Positions 23,773 to 35,340 of a stretch of 64,000 bases of DNA are shown piece by piece. Source of the stretch: Phialophora verrucosa (Eukaryota > Ascomycota > Eurotiomycetes > Chaetothyriales > Herpotrichiellaceae); contig MSED01000015.1 in assembly GCA_002099365.1 (NCBI GenBank), forward strand, positions 3,338,443 through 3,402,442, written 5' to 3'. Position 1 is the first letter of the stretch. Every line of letters starts with the position of its first letter. The notes under the pieces were generated by a model, which saw only the letters and a program-made list of their open reading frames with translations, did not search any database and had not been told where the DNA came from. Both the position numbers and the translations under genes were made by a program.

Positions 23773-24514
23773 GGAGCCCTGTGCCACTCGCCTTCTATCT
23801 CCCAGTAATTTAGGATGTTCAGAAACAAACGAAGCTCTCAGGGGCTAAAAACTCCCCTTGATTTGGAATGTCAGCTACGACGACAAGCCGTAGCTTACCA
23901 ATGCGACCATTGATAAACTCCGAGACGGAGCAGAATCCACTGCCTCCCGGGAGAGGGACGAACGGACTTGATCGGCGCCGTGTTGATGCGCAGTCGACGA
24001 GAGTCAGATCGGGGGCTTTTGGTTCTTCGCCATTCTCATACCTGGTGCACATGCAAGACCGCTCAGACGTCCCGGAATATAGTAGATCATTCGTAATTGG
24101 GTACACCTCTACCACCCGTAATGTCGGCCAGCAGCATCGAGCTACTACCACTGACTCTGGTAAATAGAAGTATCAGAAACATGAAAACTCGGACTGACAT
24201 CTTTCGCTTGTATCTGCCTACCCCAGAGCGTCACTACGATACAGCTAATAGCCATGTACTTTTAATGCATCCAGAATGGAATGGAGAGAGTCATGACTAG
24301 CGCTGTTTGTTTCACTGGGCTGCAATGCCAGAGAACTCTTGTATGAAGCCACAATACAGTAAACAATGGTTCATTACAGGCGAGTGTGTACTGAGAGCCT
24401 AGAGGAACATTAGGATTTATTTGTCAGCAGTGGCGCCTCTGAACATTCTTCGTTCACGGGACTCTCAATTGAGATGAAAAGGCAGCGTAGTATATATTTC
24501 CTTGACGTACAGTA
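23773..24514. other. Intergenic, nothing supported
   Basis: About 740 bp. Overlapping ORFs near 23819-24151 on both strands have no family signal. Presumed CMD 2 promoter and the 3' UTR of the next gene. Confidence 0.4.
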
Positions 24515-25279
24515 TTACTGAATCCATTTGTAATTCGCAACCAGGCATGCATTCACACTGTCAGGATCATCAAATCCTGGCATCGTCCTGGAAACCTTGT
24601 ACGCGGGATCGAGCTCGATGGCAAGTGTGAGGCACTTGTAGGAATCCCTGGCTCTTGGTACTGCGTCGACCTTGGCTCTTAACTCCTTGTCTGTTTCTGC
24701 ATTGCCAGGAAGTACCGGGACAAACGAATCTCGAACATAGATGAACTGCATTGTACGGATCCGCCAGCCATGGTTCTCGACGTCTTCGAGCTGCGAAACA
24801 AAGCGCCCATGTGAGGTGACATCGTACTTGCTTCCTTGATATGCAATTCTCATCAGGATTGTGCCGACAGACTCGCAGACTGCTCTGGTACCGTCGGCCG
24901 AGAATTGGATGTCGACGGGTTGTATTGAATGTGAGGCCTCCAATCCTTTTGCCAGAATCTCTTTCGACCGCGCTATAAATACCTCTGCGGTGTCATTGAC
25001 CCTACGTTTCGCCTTCATTAGCTGGATCAAAATGTAGGCACACGAATCCCATGTCCTGAACGGAGAAGCTGGGAGTGAGGTTGGCGCTGGTTACCATGAA
25101 ATATTGACATTGGTCTTGCTTGCATCTGGATGATAGGTGTTTCGCATCCGTTCCCATTGCGCTGTATCCTTGAAATACCTTTCTTGCACGACAACTTTGG
25201 TGATCTCAGCCTCAGCGCGGAGCCGTTGGTCATTCTGAAATGGCGACATTCTTGCGAGTCGGTCGGCTTGGTCGAACAT
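24515..25279 (-). CDS. SnoaL-like protein (paralog A)
   Basis: Exons 25279-25095 and 25001-24515 with a 93-nt intron (phase 2, rebuilding a Trp codon) give 223 aa. It is a SnoaL_4/NTF2-like fold: an N-terminal EITKVVVQERYFKDTAQWE helix with HPDAS, then strands including HGRFVSQLED and GWRIRTMQFIYVRDS. This fold is shared by scytalone dehydratase and ring-hydroxylating dioxygenase beta subunits, and the family supplies cyclases, dehydratases and isomerases. It aligns through most of its length with the gene at 31643-32450, including intron position and phase. Start at 25279 is provisional; Met at 25249 aligns best with the paralog. Confidence 0.8.
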
Positions 25280-26090
25280 ACAAGATCGAAGCTTAGGTTT
25301 CGCCTTTTTCACTTGATCCGCTATCTACCGCCAATGTCGAAGCATCCGGCCCGACAAACGCCGAAACCCCATCGCAGATTTCTTCTTTCAGTGTGGAGAA
25401 AGCCGGCGGGGCATTGGTAGGGGGTTGGGGCGTGGGATTGGGGATCGACGAACTGAGCAATTGAATCCACACCTCGGACAAGTCTGGTATCCGGCGGCAG
25501 TTCATTCTTGAAGCGTATCAACTTGAAATTCTGGTATGATACCACCCGGGTGCCGCTGGGTGGCAGTGCTGGTATAACGCCGCTGTGGAGCGAGAAGAAT
25601 TCTATTCCATGACACGACTGCCTTTAATAGGACATCATCTCTGACGGGCTCCAGAGAAATAGCGTACCAAATGAATTGCTAACATGTCACTACGAATGGT
25701 GGAGTCTGCGCCTGAACAGTGCAATAGCAACCTTGCCCAATGATCTTAGGCAAAGGGTTTCGAGGCCGGCCAGCGGAGGTCTTGGTTCTGTGTTAGCAAC
25801 TTTTATTACTACCCATAAGGTCAAAAACAGCCAGACTCCTGAGCTTCTGTTGCCTTACACTTGGGAATGTCCGATGCCGGGCTATCGTACCCCAGTAGAC
25901 ACCTATTAAATTGTCGCAGATGGCCAGTCAGCCTTGCGGCGGACGTTTGTGCATAACTTTCACCTGCCTCTGCTTAACGATTGGGATGTACCTCAAGTTA
26001 TGTCACATTGCCTTTTTACTGCCGTTCGTGGCAGGCTGCTTTTTAAACACTGATCCGTTCGACACAGAGTATCTCCATACAAGTTGTCCT
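25280..26090. promoter_or_regulatory. Divergent spacer between two SnoaL-like genes
   Basis: About 810 bp between divergent SnoaL-like genes. It contains CGG/CCG triplets (for example 25350-25360 and 25470-25500). A plus-strand frame is open from 25911 and contains an ATG at 25920, but the translation is Cys-rich and not family-like, so it is treated as leader. Confidence 0.35.
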
Positions 26091-26579
26091 ATGGTTGCCG
26101 GCGGTCCAACTCCGCTGAACAGCTTACCAACCTGCTTCCTTCCCGGAGCTCTTCAGGACGTCGGCGCCATAGAAACCATTAGACAAACCCTCGCTCTCTA
26201 TGCGCTCGCCGTCGACGGCCGAAATTGGGACTCCTTGAACCAAGTTTTTGCATCTGACGCCGTGGCACACTACCCTGCCCCCCTTGGCACAGTCTCAGGT
26301 CTATCCTCCATCAAGTCGGTAATCGAAAATGGTGGCTTGAAAACCTTCTCAAGTACGCAGCACAGCTATGGCACACAGCTGATCTACATATGCTCTCCTT
26401 CAACGGCCGTCTCAGTTACATATTTCACAGCGGCACACTTCTACAGTGCAGCGAATGGCTTGGTACCTGTGGATGCCGACCAAGTCATGTTTCTTCATGG
26501 ACAATATCAGGATACTTGGAAGCGTCAGGACAACGGGACTTGGAAGATCACCTTCAAGACTCTTATACCCATGGTATAG
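26091..26579 (+). CDS. SnoaL-like protein (single-exon type)
   Basis: The 162-aa product starts at 26091 (MVAGGPTPLNSLP). It has the NTF2-like pattern: helix IETIRQTLALYALAVDGRNWDSLNQVF, the ASDAVAHYP strand common in fungal SnoaL-like proteins, a SSTQHSYGTQ turn and the last strand TWKITFKTL. It is a different subfamily from the neighbouring paralog pair. An in-frame ATG at 25920 would add a hydrophobic Cys-rich leader that does not fit the family. Substrate unknown; possible cyclase, dehydratase or binding protein. Confidence 0.75.
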   Translation: MVAGGPTPLNSLPTCFLPGALQDVGAIETIRQTLALYALAVDGRNWDSLNQVFASDAVAHYPAPLGTVSGLSSIKSVIENGGLKTFSSTQHSYGTQLIYICSPSTAVSVTYFTAAHFYSAANGLVPVDADQVMFLHGQYQDTWKRQDNGTWKITFKTLIPMV

Positions 26580-27111
26580 AGTGGCCCCTTTAGGCACGAT
26601 CCTAAATTACATTGCCAGACCGAGAATGGCTAACGAGAACTGAGTTTAATAGGGTCCCGCAATCCATGCTTCTAAATGAAAGACTTAAGCATGGAGAACC
26701 TCATATTAGTTTATCTCAGGTACTATGATGCCTAGTATCGATAGCAACATTCATTCAAGAGAGGTTTTCCACTCGCCTCTCAACTTTCGGGAGGATTTTT
26801 CTTCGCCAGGATTTTTAAGCAAGTTTTGAAAGGCGGAAGTGAGATGTTCGGGTGCAAGCGGATCGCTCTAGTACCACACAACGACCCAAAGCCAAAACAC
26901 AGGAAGCGATGGTTTTAAAGCACTCAGCTCAACGCCAGAGAATCCTTTCATATCTGCGGCACCAAGGTGGAAGAAGAAAAACCTGGCAAAAGACTGTGGC
27001 GACCCAATACCAAGTAGCAGTATCCCTTCGACGTGTATTGTCAGTTTTCAACCTCGCAAAGTACCATCAAATCTGAAGCGCCCGAAGCTGGCCTGACTAG
27101 GGTTCAGCCAT
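26580..27111. other. Intergenic between convergent genes
   Basis: A 532-bp gap between the SnoaL-like gene and the 3' end of MFS 2; nothing recognised. Confidence 0.4.
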
Positions 27112-29301
27112 TCACACTTCTTCCACGCGCTCATCGTTGGCCTTCCCGTTAAAGGTGTCCTCTGTCTTCTCTGTCGTTCCATCTGCAGATCCATCATCCA
27201 CCACCACGACGTTGTCCTCCGAACCAGGTGACTGATTTAATCGCCTTGAAAAATGATTCGTCATGGCGGAATTCAGGTCCCTCACCATGAAGACGGCGAT
27301 GAGAGCTCCAACCCCGCCGAAAGCAAGTACGACGTAGTAAAGATATCGGAATGATTCCAAGTAGGCTTGAGCTAAAGCAACCATAACAACGTCGATCACG
27401 GCTGGTGTGATGCCCGGTACTTGACTGAAAGCCGTGGGGCTTTGTGCAGCGATTGCTTGAAACAGTGCAGGGACAGATGTCTGAGGAAGACCTGCCTGAA
27501 GAGCCGCCGGGGGGATCAGCCGGGGAAGAAAGTGCGACAGCTTGTTGTTCAAGACCGTGACGTAGATTGCTTGTGCCAAAGCACCGCCAATACATCTGAA
27601 AGCTGCGATGACACCGAGGGCTAGGCCAATGTTTTCGACGCTCCTGGCGGCGGCCGCCCAAAGCTGCATCATGCATTCCAGGATGCCACAGAATAACGCT
27701 GCGAGGCAGACACATACCGCAGTCGCCGCTTGCTGATTCAGCGACGTTTGACTCGCCCCGGCAACAAAGGCAAGCATGGCGACGTTGGCAACTACCACCT
27801 TCAGGCGATGCTCGCCACCGAACTGGAAGACAAAAGCTCCAAATGCGGCAGCCGTAAAGGTACATGCTGTCACTGCGGTGGCAAGCCAGCCTTGTCGAGT
27901 TGTATCACCTACTGCAAAGACCGTCGATAGCTCTGCAAGAGTTCAGAAAATCATCTGTCAAGTTTTACCGTCGACATAGAACTCACCCAATGGCCAGATC
28001 AGTTGGACTCCGTAGAAGAACATTCCACCGACTGTGCTAACTAGTATAGGAAGCAAAAACTTTCGTGGTTCATGTGTCAAAAAGTGGATATTCAGCAAGG
28101 GAGCGGAGATTCCAGACTTTGCTTCTGTACCATAATCAGCAAGGGTGCTCCAGGTAAGAATTAAAATTGTAGAGTGAACCGACCCCAGAAGAAGAATATA
28201 ATGAATGAAAGACTGCCAATGACGATTGTAGAAATCACCTCGGCCGACTTCCACGGGAAGAAACCGCCTCCCCAGCTGACGCCTAAGATGAAGAGAGTTG
28301 ATCCTGTTGTCCAGAGGAGCATGCCTATATAGTCGGCGGTCTTGATCAGATGCATCTTAGTTACTTTTTGGCTGTGCAAATGCTCAAAGTCTGGAGGCCG
28401 GTAAAAGACGTATGCCATAGCGGCTGCTACGCCGTAGCCGATGATGGTGAGGTAGTATGTCCAGCGCCATGATAAATGGACTCTCAGTGATTGACCTATA
28501 CGCAATGCGTAAGCTCTGCCGGCTCCCGCGGTACCTGCATTTCAAGCGCTTCCTGGACCTACCAATGATCGGGGAAAACATTGCCACTTGCATAGACATG
28601 CCGACCACGAAACCAGTCCAGTAGCCCCGATGCTTGACTGGAACCAGTTCTCCAATATAGATGACGGGTGCGACTGAAATGTTGGCGCCCGGGCCGAGAA
28701 ATATTTGAGCCACGATCAGTGTTGATATGTTCCTAGCTTGTGAGCCCATTCTGGGAATGCGAGTGTTAGAAGATCTACAGTCATCTAGAACATAACGTGG
28801 TTTCATACATGCCGCCTATCATACCAGACACAAGCATTCCTGTCATGAACCAACGACGCCCTGTAAAGCATCAGTACCAAGGGGTAAACAAGGGAGGGAG
28901 CTTGATGCTGTCACCGACCGAAAAGATCAGAAAGTCTCCCGCTAATCAGGATGGTGACGGCGGTTGTCAAATTATAAACAATCGAGACATTGTTGTAACT
29001 TTTTGATGGCCCTGGACCAGCTCATAAGTACTATTCCTGTATTCAACTTTGGTCTCCAAGGGATTGCAATACCAATGTCTTCATTGATGTAAGATAAGAT
29101 CGATAGCGGGACAAAGTACGCAAATGATGCTCCAAAGTAAGCAAAACAAATGCTGCAAAGGGTGCCCCAGAATCGTGCCGACCGCCAATATGAATTGTCG
29201 GGAGCTTCGTGGCGAGAGTGCTGTGCCTCAAGCTCAGCTTGAGTCAATCCTGGAGTAGCCTCGATGATGACTTGCTCTCGATCCTGGGTGTCGACAGCCA
29301 T
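27112..29301 (-). CDS. Major facilitator transporter, TRI12 type (second copy)
   Basis: Seven exons (29301-29073, 29011-28919, 28860-28809, 28750-28563, 28495-28184, 28124-27987, 27932-27112) give 610 aa with consistent phases. The N-terminal LSILSYINEDIG, the helix 2-3 signature ISGRLSDLFGRRWFM and SLRVHLSWRWTYYLTIIGYG mark the TRI12 family. It has more introns than MFS 1, so the two are not a recent duplication. A charged C-terminal tail of about 60 residues follows the last helix. Plasma-membrane transport of the pathway substrate or product is inferred. The 10-mer AATAGTCCGC lies about 190 bp upstream, as in the VOC promoter. Confidence 0.88.
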
Positions 29302-31642
29302 GTTGAGCGACGGTTTTCTGGGTCTTCTGCGATGAAATTTCTCGATCAGGTGAGTAGACAGAGTTACCGTCCAGGTATGTATTCCACTGGTGTCAGGCAA
29401 ATCCATATCGAGGTAACTTGCCCAGCCGAGACTATCAGGTGAGGGATACCTCTTTTTCCGCCTTCCAAACCACGGCCGGTCTGGCCGAACAGAATAGTCC
29501 GCCAGGCTTTCTCCGAGGACGCATCTAACATCGAACTCAGAATACGAAAGGGCGGTAAGGTTCTAGGCTGTAAGTCGTCTCGATTCTGGGGAAGAGGACA
29601 GGGAAGGCTACCCCCCTCGGCAGAACGGGTCCGGGGAAGAGTCTTTGGGGATGGAAAGCGCGGTAGTGATAGTTCTTAGATTACGACAGAAATGCCGACG
29701 ACATTACGATGGACTATTACCGAACTAGAAGACTTTGGCACGGCGATCCGAGTTAGTTCAGTAGGCAGATCTTGCGACTAAGTGAAACTAGAGCCGGACA
29801 GAGCATCCAGGCCACCCTTTCTACGCACAACAGCGTGGTACAGTAGTTCTGCCGGGAAAGGATGGCAGGGTCGGCTCCATTCGATTGTTGGTGAGACACC
29901 AATGTTGCCAGCACTAGCTTCTGAGTCCGGAGACATGATGCCGAAGTGAAGAGCAACACTCAACGTAATGGATCAATGTGAGTGCTCCCCGCTCTCACCA
30001 AACGTCTTGATGGTGACTTCCTACCTCGGCCTCTCCAGGGCCATTCTACTCTTTGCTAGAGCTAAAGATTCACTCATACACCGAATTTCCTCTGGCCTCT
30101 AGTCCCGAAGTTTCCTTTTGGTACCTAATTGCGTGGAACGGGTTCTTTTTCCAAACAAAATGCGGCATGGAAATGAGGAATTTCCCGCCAGAGAGCTGGC
30201 CGAACCGATGTATGAATGGGACCAGTAACTTGAAACCATGTTTTGAATTCCCTGCGTGTCCAGGCCATACTAAACTCTAATACCAGTGTTGTAACTGCGT
30301 CTGTGCAAAAGATCATCTTCTGAACCTTTGATTTCAATTTCGTCCGAAGTCGGGCCTAGTTGGGACAATCAAAGCAACTTTAGCTATTATTTTACCTCAG
30401 TCTTGGATATCCTCAGATAGACTGGCTCTTTGGAAGTGGGAAGGGCCCTGCACCAAGGATCGTAAGCATCTCGGTGTGTTAAAGGCCTGTCCAGATTGGG
30501 TCGGAAACTTTCCCCAGACTTCTCCCTGCAGCTCCGACCCTGAGTTCATCTCGTGTTAATGAAGGTACTCAGTTTAGGGCTGGAGAAAACTTCCGTCAAG
30601 CATCCTGCTCAACATCCTGCTGCCAAGCTGGGAGCAATAAGGTAATCCCCCTTCATGCTCCATGAAGGCGATGAATACTACTTCTGAATGAATGTCGTGT
30701 TCGCATGTCGAACCGTTTGGTTCTCTCCTGACAAGGAGACAAATGTAGATTAGACTATCCAAGACGCCATCCATTTCTGTTCCACTGCTATCAGCCAATG
30801 TATGTCTATTTTGAATTTCTAGTTGACCTTAGGACAGCCCCTGACTTAAAAAGAAAACCTTGATGTAAATGACGATTCTTCAATCACTAAGATTGGTATC
30901 GATGATGTTGCTGAAGAAGATATCGGCTCCCAGCCTTGGGCGCTCACTACTACTTTTGTTCAGAGGATTGGATTCGTCTCGGGAGCCGCCCAGAGTGACC
31001 GAGTCGCTACTGCTAGCCACCCACGCTAAAATCAAAGCAGTGTGTAGATATAAGAGTTGGGAATCACAAAGAAGATATTGCTGCCACAACAATGGCTCAG
31101 CTTTGTAAATTCCAAGGGATATCAGTAGCAGGGTGATAGTTGACGGATTTTGTACTTGAGAAGTTGCAGAGCTTCCAAGTAATAAATACGCGGTCAGGGT
31201 TTGATAAAACGAGAGCTATTCGCGACTAAAATGACAATACTCTACCGCGTAACGAGAAGTGTACTGGGTTCATTACGAGGGAAGCTGTGGCCAAATCACT
31301 ATTCATGTTATGCCTCTTTTCTCTTCATAATTCAATAGCTTAAGGCCAATGAGACTAGTCGTAGCCCGGCCCAAGTATTACACGCTTTGCATTTGTAGTC
31401 TGTTCCCAACTCGAGCGGAGCGACCCTTGGTTCATGCAAAGACACGCCAAATCAGACATTGACATTGCAGAGACCATGAGCGAGCATCTCAAGAGTTCAA
31501 ACGTTCGGGGTACACTCCGACCAGGAACAGTAAAGTCTGCAAGCAAATAGCGAGTCCGAATTGCGTCGGGCAGAGCAAGATCCAACTCAGAGAGTCGAGG
31601 CCATCAGGATCTGGTGGTACTTAAAAGGGACACGGCGATCAA
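29302..31642. other. Long spacer between MFS 2 and a SnoaL-like gene
   Basis: 2.3 kb between divergent genes. ORFs here are short and family-less. The left end has dense CGG/CCG motifs (29455-29525). Near the right gene an inverted TCGG...CCGA pair lies at 31505-31520. No RNA gene or repeat was recognised; a decayed gene is possible but not demonstrable. Confidence 0.35.
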
Positions 31643-32450
31643 ATGGCCAGTTGTTGCTCGAACTCTAGCTCCCAGAATTCACTTCTACTCCTCGACACGC
31701 CGAGCCCCGTGACGCGGCAAACGAGAAATATGCCACCTCCTTCCAGACAGCAGTTAGTGCTCGCCGATGCAGAGATTCGTGCTGTCTTGGCACAAGAACG
31801 CTTCTTCAAAGACACAGCGCAGTGGAAGGAGTTTCGATCTTGCTGGCATCCCGAGTCAAGCGTGACAAACGTGAATATAATGTGGTAAGCCAAGACCTGA
31901 CCCTTCACAATTACTTTGTCTTGTAGCCCGCTCCAATACTAAGTGCTGCAGGATTAATGATTCGGTAGATGAGTTCATTCGTCGTTCGGCCCTGAGCGCC
32001 TCGAGGACAGTCGCTACACACACCCTCAATGTGGTTAATATCCAATTCTCGGCGGATGGGACCAACGCGGTCTCCGAAGCCATGGGCAATATCTCTGTCC
32101 GATTCAGCTTTGCAGGCAAAGAGTATGACTGCAATAACGTAGGTCGCTTCGTCTCGCAACTCCAAGATGTCGAAGGTCATGGATGGCGCATCTGCACGTT
32201 GCAGTTCATCTACGTCCGCGACTCGATTACTCCTGTGGCGCCAGGCAGCAACATTGAAGCAGAAAAAGCTCTCGAGAAGGCCGTTGCGGGACTTGACTCA
32301 CCGAGAGAGTCTTACAAATACCTTACTTTCACTTTGGAGGTGCTAGGAGGTTACGATATCCGGAAGGATATGCCTGGGTCGGACGATCCTAAGAGCGTTG
32401 AGGCCTGCATGAATTCCAACTTGAAGTGGATTGAAGAAGTAACTTCCTAG
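31643..32450 (+). CDS. SnoaL-like protein (paralog B)
   Basis: Exons 31643-31884 and 31952-32450 with a 67-nt intron (phase 2, rebuilding Trp) give 246 aa. It matches the gene at 24515-25279 across helix QERFFKDTAQW, the HPESS turn, the block VNIQFSADGT, and GRFVSQLQDVEGHGWRI with QFIYVRDS. Both end near NLKWI/NYKWI. The N-terminal about 35 residues are Ser-rich and have no counterpart, so Met30 could be the functional start. Family role as for paralog A. It lies downstream of an inverted TCGG/CCGA site. Confidence 0.82.
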
Positions 32451-32815
32451 AAAAATCATTCTGTCTTGAACATCGAGCGTGAGCACTAACAACACGAGAC
32501 TCGTAATATATCTGCACATCACGGAAGGAGTTGCAGTCACATATTCCTCTATTCCGACTTGTCGAAGGCACAAGCCATCCACCTTGATTCTAGAAGCACG
32601 AATGATCTGTTTGAATATAGGGTTTGAGAGATCCTACATTTAAGATGACTTATATCCTAAAGTCCAGTAGAGTGCTTTGAAGTCGGAACGATCTATACCG
32701 ATGTGTGTTTCATATTCTTGGAGGAGGGAAGTATATAAAATACCCCAAAGACATCTACAGATGAGGGCATCTCGCCATCTTAACCCTCACGCGCCCCTAA
32801 GCAGCTGAAACAATA
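32451..32815. other. Intergenic between convergent genes
   Basis: A 365-bp gap; no feature recognised. Confidence 0.4.
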
Positions 32816-35340
32816 TCACCGGTCCTCAACTGCCTGACCGATCTCGTCGGGTTCAACGAGCGTTGCTCCAGCGAATGTTTTACTCCTATCTCCATCAAAT
32901 GCTGTAACGTCGAGAGCGTCAATCTTCGCCTTCGAAGAAGCAGCTGCTCGAGGCGCTTCCTCGGCTGTTCGCAGTCGCGCTGTTTCCTTGTTGGGGACGA
33001 AATCGACGTCCCAAGGAATAGAATCGTCGTAGAAAAGAGGATCTAGATTTTCCTTCTTGAAGTATGGCGCCAGGTCCGCATTCGGGTCTCGCAGAGCTTT
33101 CGTAAACCCACGTCCTAGAAATGCGAACATGTTGTACTGTTCTGCGGGTCAGAAGCCAGCCAGAACACAAACAACCCTTCTCTGGTTCTCTAAAAGAGGG
33201 CATATGTATTGTCACATACCGGATTCCTGTACTTGATATCCCAGTGTTCCCATCGAGGGTGCCGAACGACCTCTTGATAGTGTAAGGCGCTCCCGGGCCA
33301 AACTGCGACGATTCCACCGTGCTTGTCCTTATCTAATCATGAGTAGTCAGGTCACCATTTCATATCTTTGGGAGTTTAGAGTTGGATAATGCTTCTTACA
33401 CCAACTACTGCAGTTGTCTTCGTAGACAGTCCCATGCAGCATTGCTTGCGAATGGACATTGAATGCATCGGTGACATCTTGACGCGGGACCAGAGACTTG
33501 ATATCATCCTTCTGCATCTTCTGGAGCATTTTCACCGCAAATTCTGCAACCGCGTACAAGGACGCCGTGACGGAGCCTGAAAGAACCGGGAACGTTGGGC
33601 CGAAAAACATGACATAATTTGGAAAGTTTGGGACGCCAAGTGATATATAACTGTCCGGACGGTCTTTCCATTGTTCGGCCAAAGTCATCCCATTCTGGCC
33701 AACAATTTTGTAATGTGGTCTGAAAGCTAAAGTCGACACTTGTTAGAGAGATGGACAATGAAAGATAAGGAGTGGATGGGAGGGCATACTTGTGTCGAAT
33801 CCGGTGGCACATACGATAATATCGCACTTGACCTTATTGCCGTTCCTGCCGATGACACCGTCGGGAACTATGCGTGACACGGCCGTGAAATGGCAACTGA
33901 CGTTTGGCTGCTGGATTGCATCCAAGAACGGTGGTCCCTATCTCGAGCTTAGGCAAACAGATGGAGATTTTGGGAAGGAAATATACCGTGGTAGGTCTCC
34001 GACATCCGAAATGGAATGAGGGAGTGAAGCCCTCCACCAAATCGTCTCGGACCAGCGCCTCCTTCATCTGTTCCGTAGCCATCTTACATGGTGATCAGAA
34101 CGTAACTGGTGAGGACTCCTAGAAGAGTCGTGTTCAACGAAAGCAAAAGTCTAGCTTACCTGGAGAACTTTTTCTGCCAATGGATTGGCCTTGAACATCA
34201 TGGGCCACACGCTGTTGAACTTGATTTCGCTTTCTCGCGCCTTGTTCACCAATTGATCTAGATCGTTATGTAGGGCCTCTCGCTCGTCAAGTGTGACTGC
34301 TCGTACAGTCAGTTCGACGATGTATCCATCCATCTGAGATAAGATCTACGTACAGGATCCCGTATGAGTCTGCTCGCAAAACGGGTCAGGACTCAAATGA
34401 GGCAAGGTACAGATGGGACTACTCACATCTTCTTTGGAATGTGTCATTGGAGATGTCAGCCAAGTTTTGCTCCGGACAAAAAGATGCAAATCCTTGACAT
34501 AAGGCTGCATCCCTGGAACAGTTTGAATAGCGCTGGCGCCAGAGCCTATCACAACGACAGTCCTGCCCTTCCAGGCCTCTTTGTCGAAGTCTGACGGCCA
34601 CTGAGCAGTATGGATTATACGACCAGTGAAGTCTTTAAGTCCTTCAATATTAGGTAGAATTGGGTTATTCAAGAGGCCAGAGGCTTGTAGAAGGACATCC
34701 TGATGACATGCCGAAGCCGAACATTAGTATCTGCAGTCTCAGTGTAGATGCCAGAGAGTATGGGAAGACAGATATCACTTACACAAATATCGTCGATGAC
34801 ATCAACGCTTCCATCAATGTAGATCTTCTCGACCTTAACTTTCCACTTTCCCAAAGTGTTATCCCAAGCAGCTTCGGAGATGCGATGGTTGAATTTCATG
34901 TATTTGCGAAGATCAAAGACGCGGCAGACCCTATCCAAGTATTTCCAAATCGAATCGCTTCGTGAATAGTGTTCCGGCCATTCAGGGTAGAGAGCGAAAG
35001 GATAAACATACGAATGTGACGGAACATCACAGGCACAGTTAGGGTATTTGTTCTCCAGCCACGCCCCGCCAATATCTCCATTCTTTTCGTATACGACGTG
35101 TTCGACGTTTTCGAGCTGTTTGGAAAATAAGTATGCAAGAAGAATGCCGCTGTATCCAGCGCCGATCGTGATGACCCGGAGTGACCGGTTCTCGGGGGAT
35201 TCAAATGTTGTATCTGGGACTGTGTAGCCCTCTGCGTTTGTATGATATGGTAAGTCAGTGCCGTCAGGGTTGGGACCATTGAACGACTGGCCACGACTCC
35301 GGTTCTCTTTGACGCCGTTAGGGGTTGGTGTTGAAGCCAT
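32816..35340 (-). CDS. Baeyer-Villiger-type flavin monooxygenase
   Basis: Eight exons (35340-34783, 34699-34427, 34333-34160, 34082-33987, 33937-33790, 33726-33400, 33332-33220, 33136-32816) give 669 aa. Two Rossmann motifs flank the family fingerprint: VITIGAGYSGILLAY for FAD, FTGRIIHTAQWP (the FxGxxxHxxxW fingerprint of BVMOs) and VVVIGSGASAIQ for NADPH. CATGFDT and the C-terminal SSWYKDKHGGIVAVWPGS match fungal 4-hydroxyacetophenone/StcW-like enzymes. BVMOs insert oxygen next to a ketone, giving an ester or lactone that the MBL hydrolase could open. Exon 3 could start 12 nt earlier in the same frame. Intron 4-5 is only 49 nt. Confidence 0.92.

Noticed and set aside
23819..24151. 110-aa minus-strand ORF next to CMD 2
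   Set aside because: No domain, mixed composition, and open frames on the opposite strand; treated as intergenic.
25911..26090. N-terminal extension of the SnoaL-like protein as a signal peptide
   Set aside because: The open frame begins at TTG, with an ATG at 25920. The segment is Cys-rich and unlike the family, and a family-like start exists at 26091.
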